DNA of 11,314 nucleotides from Acidobacteriota bacterium (GCA_021827245.1 JAKAWN010000209.1:1-11314); one strand, 5' to 3'; shown: positions 1 to 7,458, numbered from the stretch's first letter. The notes: a model not told the origin generated them from the sequence alone. Numbers and translations: made by a program.

Positions 1-16
1 GATCTAGGATCAGCGA

Positions 17-670
17 GTGAGGCTTTCAACGGTTTCGGCCAACTATGTTCGGGACACGCGGAACAATCCGCTGGATGCCCATCGTGGCATGTTTCAGGCA
101 TTCGATTTCAGTGTGACGCCGACGGCCTTGGGTTCGAGTGCCAACTTCTTCCGGTTAACAGGCCAGACTGCAGTTTATACACCCGTGCGCCGTTGGCTCA
201 CGTGGGTAAACAATTTTCGTTTGGGTTTCGCCATACCGTTTGCCGGCACTACGGTCCCACTGAGCGAGCGGTTTTTTTCCGGCGGAGCCAATTCCCTGCG
301 AGGCTTTCCGTTCGACGGTGCAGGACCGCAACGGCCCGTGCCGGTGTGTAGCAATCCGAGCAACCCTTCGACCTGTACGCTCATCAGCGTTCCTGTTGGA
401 GGAGACATGCTGTTTATTTTCAATTCCGAGGCACGATTTCCCCTTCATCTCATGCGGAATTTGGGCGGTGTGTTCTTCTACGACGGAGGGAACGTCTACA
501 AGAACATCAATTTCAATCAGTTGGTCAATGATTACACAAACACGGTGGGGGTGGGGCTGCGATACAAGACCCCCGTGGGTCCGATTCGCTTTGACGTGGG
601 ATACCGGTTGACCCCGGTTCCCGGCGTGCGGGCGTTGCAGTACTTTGTAACCGTGGGCGAGACGTTCTAA
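17..670 (+). CDS. Omp85/BamA-TamA family outer-membrane barrel protein, C-terminal part (5' partial or disrupted)
   Basis: This is the C-terminal half of an Omp85 beta-barrel, the family of outer-membrane insertases (BamA) and the TamA partner of TamB. The translation shows alternating amphipathic strands. It carries the family's loop-6 signature (FSGGANSLRGF, residues 87-97 of the visible frame, R96 region), a strand with the family-typical FFYDGGNVY (153-161), and PVGPIRFDVGY (186-196). It ends in an aromatic-rich last strand with terminal Phe, as the outer-membrane beta-signal requires. No POTRA domain is visible because the window begins inside the gene. An insertion after loop 6 holds two cysteines (111 and 120) that could form an extracellular disulfide. 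The GTG at 17 is only the first possible start after an in-frame TAG at 5-7. A 217-residue half barrel is too short to be a normal full protein, so the gene is either interrupted here or carries a sequencing error. TamA versus BamA cannot be decided; tamB next door favours TamA. Confidence 0.85.
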   Translation: MRLSTVSANYVRDTRNNPLDAHRGMFQAFDFSVTPTALGSSANFFRLTGQTAVYTPVRRWLTWVNNFRLGFAIPFAGTTVPLSERFFSGGANSLRGFPFDGAGPQRPVPVCSNPSNPSTCTLISVPVGGDMLFIFNSEARFPLHLMRNLGGVFFYDGGNVYKNINFNQLVNDYTNTVGVGLRYKTPVGPIRFDVGYRLTPVPGVRALQYFVTVGETF

Positions 671-765
671 AGTGAAGAGAGCAGATGGGGAATTCTGGAG
701 GTACAGGCAATCGGCAAAATGCCGGGGATGATACCTAAAGGGGCGGAAATCATTTTGAACCAAAC

Positions 766-3700
766 ATGACCTGGACGAGAACAATCCGGCGAGCGACCCT
801 GATTGTCCTGGCAGCAACCGTGATTTTGGCAGGAATTGCCTACGTAGCGGTCCATACTAAGCCGGCCGAACACTTTATTCTTGCCAAAGTGGTGAAGGCG
901 GCCGAGGCAAGGGCAGGAGCGCGGGTAGAAATCCGGCGGCTTACAATTCCCTGGACCCATCTGGGCACCAATCTGTACGGTGTCACAGTTTACGGAAATT
1001 GTGGAACCTCCAAGCCGCCCTTGTTTCAAAGCGCTCATCTCAAAATCATGCTGAACCCTGCCTCCCTTTTGCTGGGCCGGGTCGGCATCACGAACCTGGT
1101 CCTGGACCGTCCCGTGATTCATTTCACCGTGAACAGAAAAGGGCAGACGAACCTGCCTAAGAGTCCGGCTGCAACAAAAACGTCCACCCCAATCAAAACC
1201 CTGCTCAATCTTTCCATCCGGCACATGGCGATCAACGACGGCCGGATTTATTGCAATGATCGAAAGGTTTCGCTTTCGGCGACAGTTGCGGATTTTGGCG
1301 TACACGTCAATTTTGATAAGCGCTCCGGCGAGTACCAAGGTTCCCTCGGGTATCGGCAAGGGCGGATCGTTCTGGCGTCATTCAGCCCCATTGAGCACAG
1401 CGTGAAGGCACAGTTTAAGCTGAGCCGAACCGCGCTCACCGTTGACCCGCTCAAAGTGAACACCCCGAAGTCTCATTTCAGTCTGGATGCAAGGCTTACG
1501 GACTTTGCGAATCCCAGCATTCAAGGGCGTTACGAAGCGGCTCTCTACACACCGGAATTTGATCAGATCCTGCACAGTTCGTTGCTTCCCGCGGGAGAAA
1601 TCATGACGGCGGGGAAGATCCAATATCGCAACAGCGCGGGGCAATCGTTTTTAGACGAACTGAGGGTTGACGGGCGGCTTAGCAGTCCGCGTCTGGCGCT
1701 GAGTTCGCGACAGGCAACCGTCGAGGTAAATTCCGTGCGCGGCGCGTATACCCTCGACCGGGGCAGGCTGACAGTGACCAACCTGGAGGCAAACACACTT
1801 GAGGGCTCCTTCAACGTGAAATCTGCAATGCTGAACCTGACGGCTGCGTCCTCCTCTCGGCTGAGCGCAAGTTGGCAGGGTCTGTCACTTCAAGATGCGA
1901 TCGGAGCGGTGCATTCCAGCAGATACCGGCGACTTCACCTCCTGGGGCGTACTGACGGGGAAGTAGAAATGTCCTGGTCAAACGGCATTCACGACGTGGT
2001 GGCGCAATCGCGTATCGAATTTTACGAGCAGCCCAAGGCCCAGACCGCCGAAGCCGGGATTCCGCTCAAGGGAATTGTTGATGTGCGTTACAACGCGGCC
2101 AAAGATTCGGTCTTCTTCAGAAGCTCGCGGCTGCGCATCGCGAATGCCCGGCTTTCGCTGAACGGCAGAGTGAGCAAACGCTTGAACCTCGGTGTGAAAC
2201 TGGAAACGAGCAGTCTCCAGAATCTCACCTCGTTGCTTCAGGCCGTGGAGGCGGCAAAATCTGGCAAGAGGCTGTCTTCCGTGCCTCCGAACCTGCAGGG
2301 AAGCGCGGAGTTTGCCGGGCGGGTTACAGGGACTATGCAAAACCCTCGAATGGCGGGGCGCCTTTCAGCGCACAACCTCCAGTTAGAAGGAACGCGGTGG
2401 CGTTCAATCGTGACGAACGTCGATCTATCGCCGTCACGAATCGTGCTTAGGAACGGAGTCATGGTGGCGAACGGGCGCGGACAATTCAACGTGAATGCGA
2501 CGGCCGGATTGCAGCGATGGTCCTTTACGAACACTAGCCCGGTTTCCGTTGAAGCGACCGCAGCCAGTATACCGGTCGCGAGCCTGGAGCGTCTGGCGAA
2601 ACTCAACTATCCCGTCAGGGGGATATTGTCAGCCAACATTTCCGTGCAGGGAACAGCTCAAAACCCGTCCGGGCAAGGGCGGGTTCGAATCGTAGAGGCC
2701 TCCGGGTGGAATCAGCCTATCAAGATGATTGCGATCAATTTCAAGGGGAACGGCAAGTCGGTCCATTCAACAGCCAGAGTCGAGACAGCCGCAGGAGATT
2801 TAGACGCCAACCTCACCTACGTTCCTCAGACCCTGCAGTACGAATTGGCCGCAAAGATTTCCGGCCTGAAACTGGACAGGCTTCAGGCAGTTGAAGCTCG
2901 CAAGTTGGGAATCAAGGGCATACTTCAGCTCAGCGCAAGCGGGCGCGGGACGACCGCGAATCCCGAGCTTTCCGCTAATCTCTCAGTCACAAAGCTTCAA
3001 GTACGCGGCCAATCGATTTCCGGGTTGCAAGGCAAAGTGAACATTGCAGATCACCACGCGAACTTCACAACCGAACTGGCTTTTGACCGGGGAACTGCAC
3101 AGGCGAAAGGGCAGGTGGCGCTGGCCGGAGAGTACGATGCGATGGCTACCCTGGATGCACACGGGTTTGCCATCGAGCCTCTGCTAGCGCACTACCTGAA
3201 GTCAACGCAGCCCGGGTTGAAAGGAGTGGCAGACGTTCACGCCACGATCAGCGGGCCGTTGAAAGATCCTGCGCGAATCCAAGCCAACGTCAAGGTCCCG
3301 AAGTTGAATCTTGCGTGCGAGGGAACCGAAGTTGCCTTGGTTCGCCCGCTGCGGCTGGACTATCGCAACGGCACGGCGACGCTCCAACGAACCGAATTGA
3401 AGGGCACAGGAAGTGACTTCATACTGCAGGGCACCATCCCCCTCAGGAAACGGAGATCGATGAACGTTACCGTCAACGGCACTGTTGATCTCAGCCTGCT
3501 TCAGGCGATGACGACTAGCATCAACAGTTCAGGGCGGCTGCAGGTTCAACTGGCCGCGCGAGGCAACTTGTCGCACCCGAAGATGGAGGGAAACATCCGA
3601 ATCGAGAAGGCCCAGTTTTCAACCTCGTCGATGCCTGTGGGGCTGGACAATGTGAATGGGCAAATTCATGTCTCGGGCAATCGCATTGAGATTCAAAGCT

Positions 3701-4719
3701 TGACGGGCGGTGCTAACGGAGGCACGCTAGCGGCGCAGGGGTTCGTGATCTATCGAAAACAGCCGAGATTTAGCCTGACAATGACGGCGAATTCGGTGTC
3801 TGTACCCTTTCCGCAAGGGCTCCGAACCGTGGTGAACTGTTTCCTTGATTTCAGTAGTACAAAGGCTAGCTCACTTTTGAGTGGTCGCGTCATTATTGAC
3901 CAGTTGTTGCTTACTAGGCAATTCCACCTCACATCTCTGATGGGACAGTTTGCTTCGGGATCATCGTCGCCGAACCCTTCGCCATTTAAGAAGAGCGTGA
4001 AGCTGGATGTCGTGGTTCAATCCGCACATTCCCTCCGACTGGCCAGTAGCCAGCTCAGCGCGCGAGGCAGTGCTGACTTGACTTTGACGGGATCGCTGAC
4101 GAAGCCCGCTTTGCTCGGGCGCGCCACGCTGGAGCGGGGCGAGATCTTTTTCCTGGGCAGACGCTACGAAATCCAGAGCGGCACGTTTGAATTTTCAAAT
4201 CCGACGCGAATCAATCCGATTGTTAACCTCTATGTGACCACAAATGTGGACCAATACGAGATTACGATGAATTTTGATGGGCCAGTCAACCGGATGATAA
4301 CGAGCTACACATCGGATCCTCCTCTTCCGCCGTCCGACATCATCAACCTGATTGCCTTTGGCAGTACTCCGCAGCAGGGGGGTGCGAGTCCCGTTGCGCC
4401 AGGGGTTCTGGGAGCAGAATCAGTTCTGGCGAAGGGGGTTGCAGGCCAGGTGACCGGCAAGATTGAGAAACTGGCAGGGATCTCCCAGTTGACGATCAAT
4501 CCCCTGATCGGAAATGCCCAGCAAAATCCGGGTGCGCAGATCTCCATCCAGCAGCAGGTGACAGGACGCCTGTTGCTGACCGTCAGCACTTATACAAACC
4601 AGACATATGACACTGGGGTCCGGGTGCAATACCGGCTGAGCCACCACCTCTCGGTTTCAGCTCTGCGAGACCAGATCGGAGGTTACGCCATCGACATACA
4701 TCTCCACAAATCGTTCTAG
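766..4719 (+). CDS. tamB: TamB-like translocation and assembly module protein (DUF490)
   Basis: The product is a 1317-residue periplasm-spanning protein of the TamB/AsmA-like superfamily. These proteins are anchored in the inner membrane and run as a long beta-taco groove to the outer membrane, where they work with an Omp85 partner in barrel protein assembly or phospholipid transport. The N-terminus has Arg residues followed by one hydrophobic anchor (about residues 9-28). The middle is a long repetitive beta-rich region with recurring G-x-L-x-A-x-G/S-G-x-(x)-x-N-P segments, for example near residues 515-530, 620-640 and 725-745. The C-terminal TamB domain (about 960-1317) includes ATLERGEIFFLGRRYEI (about 1117-1135), the PPLPPSDIINLIAFG block (about 1185-1200), and an amphipathic end closing in Phe. 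Length is normal for the family. The ATG at 766 is the first in-frame start after a TAA at 736; a G-rich stretch at 738-747 is too far upstream for a good Shine-Dalgarno. It lies 95 bases after the barrel gene, same strand, as expected for a tamA-tamB operon. Confidence 0.93.
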   Translation: MTWTRTIRRATLIVLAATVILAGIAYVAVHTKPAEHFILAKVVKAAEARAGARVEIRRLTIPWTHLGTNLYGVTVYGNCGTSKPPLFQSAHLKIMLNPASLLLGRVGITNLVLDRPVIHFTVNRKGQTNLPKSPAATKTSTPIKTLLNLSIRHMAINDGRIYCNDRKVSLSATVADFGVHVNFDKRSGEYQGSLGYRQGRIVLASFSPIEHSVKAQFKLSRTALTVDPLKVNTPKSHFSLDARLTDFANPSIQGRYEAALYTPEFDQILHSSLLPAGEIMTAGKIQYRNSAGQSFLDELRVDGRLSSPRLALSSRQATVEVNSVRGAYTLDRGRLTVTNLEANTLEGSFNVKSAMLNLTAASSSRLSASWQGLSLQDAIGAVHSSRYRRLHLLGRTDGEVEMSWSNGIHDVVAQSRIEFYEQPKAQTAEAGIPLKGIVDVRYNAAKDSVFFRSSRLRIANARLSLNGRVSKRLNLGVKLETSSLQNLTSLLQAVEAAKSGKRLSSVPPNLQGSAEFAGRVTGTMQNPRMAGRLSAHNLQLEGTRWRSIVTNVDLSPSRIVLRNGVMVANGRGQFNVNATAGLQRWSFTNTSPVSVEATAASIPVASLERLAKLNYPVRGILSANISVQGTAQNPSGQGRVRIVEASGWNQPIKMIAINFKGNGKSVHSTARVETAAGDLDANLTYVPQTLQYELAAKISGLKLDRLQAVEARKLGIKGILQLSASGRGTTANPELSANLSVTKLQVRGQSISGLQGKVNIADHHANFTTELAFDRGTAQAKGQVALAGEYDAMATLDAHGFAIEPLLAHYLKSTQPGLKGVADVHATISGPLKDPARIQANVKVPKLNLACEGTEVALVRPLRLDYRNGTATLQRTELKGTGSDFILQGTIPLRKRRSMNVTVNGTVDLSLLQAMTTSINSSGRLQVQLAARGNLSHPKMEGNIRIEKAQFSTSSMPVGLDNVNGQIHVSGNRIEIQSLTGGANGGTLAAQGFVIYRKQPRFSLTMTANSVSVPFPQGLRTVVNCFLDFSSTKASSLLSGRVIIDQLLLTRQFHLTSLMGQFASGSSSPNPSPFKKSVKLDVVVQSAHSLRLASSQLSARGSADLTLTGSLTKPALLGRATLERGEIFFLGRRYEIQSGTFEFSNPTRINPIVNLYVTTNVDQYEITMNFDGPVNRMITSYTSDPPLPPSDIINLIAFGSTPQQGGASPVAPGVLGAESVLAKGVAGQVTGKIEKLAGISQLTINPLIGNAQQNPGAQISIQQQVTGRLLLTVSTYTNQTYDTGVRVQYRLSHHLSVSALRDQIGGYAIDIHLHKSF

Positions 4720-5143
4720 ATCGAATTGAAGAAGTCTAATAATAAATTCCCGGACTATCGCCGCAGCGTGAGCTTTCGATAGCTGGCATGAGTGTGCGCA
4801 CCGCTGCTTACCTCATCCTGCCCGACAAGAAAGCCCACCCTGGGTTTGGCCTGGTATGTTCTCTCAAGGCTTGCTGCCAGGCAACTGCGTATTCCCGAAT
4901 GTGGGAGCATTACCAGTGTATCAGAGGCTTCTGGCGGCAATTCTGACAAAGGCTTCATCTTCAAATCGTCCCTCGGTCAAGATCCTCAGAAGGGCTTTCA
5001 CTGCAGGGTTTGTATCGTCGTGGATGCGAGAGTTCATATCCATGGATGCGATCCCCTCTGCGGTGTACCTCTAGACTCTGCTATGCGATATTGGCAGGCG
5101 CAGACCTCTTGCCAGGAGATTGGTGGTGGATAACCTAAAGCCT
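4720..5143. other. Intergenic region between convergent genes
   Basis: These 424 bases separate the 3' end of tamB from the 3' end of the minus-strand secreted protein gene. The first 30 bases after the tamB stop are AT-rich (around 4735-4746), but I find no strong GC-rich stem followed by a T-run, so no terminator can be called. Several open frames cross the region on both strands, but none resembles a known family. The only one with a plausible ribosome-binding site is the 40-codon minus-strand frame listed separately. The stretch may contain remains of a decayed gene, because two minus-strand frames abut near 4921-4964. Confidence 0.5.
4921..5043 (-). CDS. Candidate small ORF, 40 residues, unknown
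   Basis: A minus-strand frame starts at an ATG (5043-5041) and ends at TGA (4923-4921). The translation begins MDMNSRIHDDTNPAVKALL and continues as a charged, helix-prone sequence rich in E, D, R and A, which looks more coding-like than its overlapping frames. A purine-rich AGAGGGG lies 9 bases before the ATG and could serve as a Shine-Dalgarno; a stop (TAG) closes the frame shortly upstream. I recognise no family. A second minus-strand frame (4964-4755) begins where this one ends, in a different phase. The two could therefore be halves of one decayed gene of about 95 codons, or both could be chance. This is a weak call. Confidence 0.2.
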   Translation of the reverse strand: MDMNSRIHDDTNPAVKALLRILTEGRFEDEAFVRIAARSL

Positions 5144-6007
5144 TCAGGGCGGAGACGCGACGGTCGAGCGCACCCTGACGTGGAACTTCTGGTAGGCGCT
5201 GTAGCGGTCGGTCTGATCCAAGTTCAGGCCGAAAAAGAGCAGGGCGCGGGCGCTGATGCGGACGGAAACGTAAGTGGGAAGCCAGACCTGCCTATCCACG
5301 AGCGTCTGCACGAACGAAACCGCCGAGCCTCGGTGCAGCGAGGCGACCAGGCCGCCACCAACGTTGACGTTGTCCGCAAGATGGGCGTCAAGCTGCGCCA
5401 CCTCGTGCGCCTTCTCGTCAATCCAGATCGTTCCGACAAGCGCCTGCGCCACCCTCTCCATCAGGTTTCTGGGCTTGTAGTTTGGATTGCGCGCAAAATC
5501 AAAGGCAATGAGCTCCTCGCCTGCACGGCTTTCCCAGCGAGGATGGGTGAACCGGTCGGCGCGGAGGAAGTCCTGGAGGGTGATGGCCGCGTGACGCCTT
5601 TGCTTTGCCCTCGCCCCAGCGTTGTCGCCTGGTTTCTTTTCGTACTTTTTCATTTCCTTGGCGATGCGCTCGTCCTCCTTTTTCTGGGCGTGGGCGCTGA
5701 GCGGCCGGCCGTTTTTTTCGATCAGGCGATCCACCTCCAGCGGGCCGTAGAATGACACCTGGTAGACGTACGTCTCCTTTTTCTTCACACGGCCATGCTT
5801 GCCGAGCTTCCGCACGGTGCGCGTGTCCGTGCAGGAGTAATTCTCTCGCAGGCGGTCAACTTGCTCCTGATTGGCCAGCACTTCCGTCATCAGCGAGGCA
5901 ATGGAAGGGATCGGCCGCGAGTCTTGCGAAGATGATCGCGGGTGTACAACACCGGAAGCAGCGAGAATGACGGCCACCGCGGGGAAAAAAGCCTTCGTTC
6001 GCCCCAT
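5144..6007 (-). CDS. Secreted protein of unknown function (acidobacterial family)
   Basis: The product is a 287-residue predicted exported protein. The N-terminus has a Sec-type signal (MGRTK, then hydrophobic residues 7-21) and would leave a periplasmic or surface protein. The mature part starts with a helical segment and the block NQEQVDRLRENYSC (46-59). A lysine-rich stretch follows (66-78), then the VYQVSFYGPLEVDRLIEKNGRPLS region (81-104), a charged helical linker (107-140), and a beta-rich C-terminal half with VGTIWIDE (191-198) and VWLPTYVSVR (241-250). I recognise this pattern as a family repeatedly seen as hypothetical proteins in acidobacteria. The alternating-strand C-terminal half resembles the LolA/LppX-like lipoprotein-sorting fold, but that is inference. 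The ATG at 6007 is preferred over an in-frame GTG at 6049, because it puts the signal peptide at the very N-terminus. C59 is the only cysteine, so a disulfide within the chain is not possible. Confidence 0.85.
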   Translation of the reverse strand: MGRTKAFFPAVAVILAASGVVHPRSSSQDSRPIPSIASLMTEVLANQEQVDRLRENYSCTDTRTVRKLGKHGRVKKKETYVYQVSFYGPLEVDRLIEKNGRPLSAHAQKKEDERIAKEMKKYEKKPGDNAGARAKQRRHAAITLQDFLRADRFTHPRWESRAGEELIAFDFARNPNYKPRNLMERVAQALVGTIWIDEKAHEVAQLDAHLADNVNVGGGLVASLHRGSAVSFVQTLVDRQVWLPTYVSVRISARALLFFGLNLDQTDRYSAYQKFHVRVRSTVASPP

Positions 6008-6013
6008 GACGCG

Positions 6014-6019
6014 ATTATA
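6014..6019 (-). promoter_or_regulatory. Perfect -10 box placing the transcript start at the ATG
   Basis: On the minus strand the sequence reads TATAAT, ending 6 bases before the ATG at 6007. With the usual -10 geometry, transcription would begin at or next to the A of that ATG, giving a leaderless message. No Shine-Dalgarno is visible between the box and the ATG. The best -35-like hexamer, TTGGCA (plus-strand positions 6034-6039), is only 14 bases upstream, shorter than the usual 16-18, so the promoter is not fully convincing. Confidence 0.35.
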
Positions 6020-6138
6020 GTACGGTTGGAATGTGCCAACCGCGGCCACTGTTCACCCCGTCTGGCAGAAACCGACTCGCCGGCCAGGATTTGGAAATGA
6101 ATGGTTAAGGCCTTGTCACGCCAGTAGGCAGGCAAATG

Positions 6139-6162
6139 GGAGACAGACCTTTAACTGTCTCC
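6139..6162 (-). terminator. Perfect 8-bp stem-loop downstream of the DUF438 gene
   Basis: GGAGACAG (6139-6146) and CTGTCTCC (6155-6162) are perfect inverted repeats around an 8-base loop. The structure starts 33 bases past the stop codon of the minus-strand DUF438 gene, a suitable place for a terminator. There is no T-run on either strand, so a classical intrinsic terminator is not proven. An outer pair CAAATG (6133-6138) and CATTTG (6173-6178) could extend the structure with internal loops. The motif also resembles REP-type extragenic palindromes, so a dispersed repeat is an alternative reading. Confidence 0.4.
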
Positions 6163-6194
6163 AATCATCGCTCATTTGGGGCCATCAGCAAGAC

Positions 6195-7451
6195 TCATTG
6201 AATCTGCGGCCTCTGGGTCTCCGCCGTGTCATACTGCAACAGCCGTCGCTCGCCCTGCAGGGCACGGAGGTCCGTGAGGTCCTGCGTAACTTCCAGGGTA
6301 CCCATGTAGCGGCCATTCGTGTCGCGAACCGCAAAATACCGGATGTGAACAAACCGTCCACGAAGGCTAATCCAGAACTCGGCAACGTTTTGTTGTCCTT
6401 CGCGGAAATCACTGAGGATGCGATTGACAATCTCCACACTGCGCGGCGGATGGCAGTTCTGCACTTTCCGGCCGATCACTGCTTTGCTGCGGGCAAAAAG
6501 TCTGTCGGGACCTTCGGAATAAAACGCAACTCGGTCATCGGCATCTACGAAAGTGATGTCAACAGGCAGCGTCGAGAAAATGCTGCGCAGTTGATTGAGA
6601 CTCAGATGGCCGGTGGGAAGCTGAATGCTCGAGGTATTTATGGTTTGCAGTACGTCCATTTGTGGAGGAGTGGGAGGGTGAAACCCTTCGCGGGGCTCGA
6701 CGAGGCACCATCCGTAACGTGGAGAGGACTCCCAAATCTCGCCCCATTCCTGGTCCGTGAACTTGTCGAGGCAGAGCGGGAAAAGGATCTTTTCCTCCTT
6801 ATAGATCATCTCTTCCACGGCGTTTGCCGCCGCCTCACCAGCCTCCACTGCCGCTGGTTTCCAATCAAGTCCGTTTCCCTCCGAGCGTAGAGCGCGGGAG
6901 AGATTTTTTAGCAGTGCCCGAATCTCGTCGTCTTTGCCCCACATCACTTTCGACGGACCCAGAACTCCATGCCTTTCCAGGCATGAAAACAGCAGGTACT
7001 CCTTTCGCTGGTAATGCTTTTCAATGTCCATCAAATCATTCAATGCCTGTTGCCAATTCAAAAGTGATGCGCTGGTCTTCGTCGGGTCCGCGAATTTGCC
7101 AGCCTCGTTCATCGCTAACCGCATACGGACAAGCACACCCCTTACAGCTTCATTTTCTCGGCGAAGAGTATCAACAGGATGGCCCGGAGCCAGCGATTTC
7201 CCAGGCAGTGTAACCAGCACCTCACGGGCAACCTGGGAGTGTAGATCGCACATGCGTTGGATCTCGCCGGCGGGCATGCCGTGCACCATCAGTTCCTGCT
7301 CCATGGCCATGATTTCAGAATGATCCGTTTCACGAACCAGATTTTTGAGTTTAGCCTTCACCTCCTGAGCCGGCGTACCGTTATGAAGTTCGGTAATTAC
7401 GTCCTTCAGCGTCTGTACACGTCGCGCCCGATTGTCGATCAATTCGCTCAT
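6195..7451 (-). CDS. DUF438 / hemerythrin-like / PAS domain protein
   Basis: The product is a 418-residue cytoplasmic protein with no signal peptide or membrane segment. Residues about 5-80 form the helical DUF438 domain. Residues about 88-245 form a hemerythrin-like four-helix bundle with GHP (H91), EKHYQRKEYLLF (144-155, H146 and E151), MWGKDDEIR (170-178) and IYKEEKILFP (216-225). Residues about 285-405 form a PAS domain with VDITFVDADDRVAFYSEG (297-314), a CHPP motif (333-336), an AEFWI strand (357-361), IRYFAVRD (370-377) and a final EVTQDLTDLRALQGERRLL (387-405). Such proteins are thought to sense oxygen, nitric oxide or redox state through a diiron site and a PAS cofactor, but no output domain follows, so any signalling partner is unknown. 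The start at 7451 is chosen because AAGGAGG precedes it by 7 bases; a longer in-frame start at 7592 has no such site. The next minus-strand gene is 187 bases downstream and appears to be transcribed separately. Confidence 0.92.
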   Translation of the reverse strand: MSELIDNRARRVQTLKDVITELHNGTPAQEVKAKLKNLVRETDHSEIMAMEQELMVHGMPAGEIQRMCDLHSQVAREVLVTLPGKSLAPGHPVDTLRRENEAVRGVLVRMRLAMNEAGKFADPTKTSASLLNWQQALNDLMDIEKHYQRKEYLLFSCLERHGVLGPSKVMWGKDDEIRALLKNLSRALRSEGNGLDWKPAAVEAGEAAANAVEEMIYKEEKILFPLCLDKFTDQEWGEIWESSPRYGWCLVEPREGFHPPTPPQMDVLQTINTSSIQLPTGHLSLNQLRSIFSTLPVDITFVDADDRVAFYSEGPDRLFARSKAVIGRKVQNCHPPRSVEIVNRILSDFREGQQNVAEFWISLRGRFVHIRYFAVRDTNGRYMGTLEVTQDLTDLRALQGERRLLQYDTAETQRPQIQ

Positions 7452-7458
7452 CGCGCTT

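Noticed and set aside
667..1359. A 230-codon minus-strand frame opposite the start of tamB
   Set aside because: It overlaps the 3' end of the barrel gene and the N-terminus of tamB, both of which are well-supported families. It shows no domain.
4763..4807. Short inverted repeat GCAGCG/CGCTGC after tamB as a terminator
   Set aside because: Only six bases pair across a 33-base loop, and there is no T-run, so it is too weak to call.
5120..5755. A 211-codon plus-strand frame opposite the secreted protein gene
   Set aside because: It lies antisense to a frame with a signal peptide and recognisable family blocks. Its own translation has no signal, domain or Shine-Dalgarno and is rich in the residues expected from an antisense shadow.
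6008..6049. GTG start at 6049 for the secreted protein
   Set aside because: It adds 14 residues before the signal peptide and makes the TATAAT box intragenic. The ATG at 6007 is more natural, although a G-rich stretch upstream of the GTG keeps the alternative open.
6033..6890. A 285-codon plus-strand frame opposite the DUF438 gene
   Set aside because: The minus strand codes for clear hemerythrin and PAS domains with a strong Shine-Dalgarno. The plus-strand translation shows no family.
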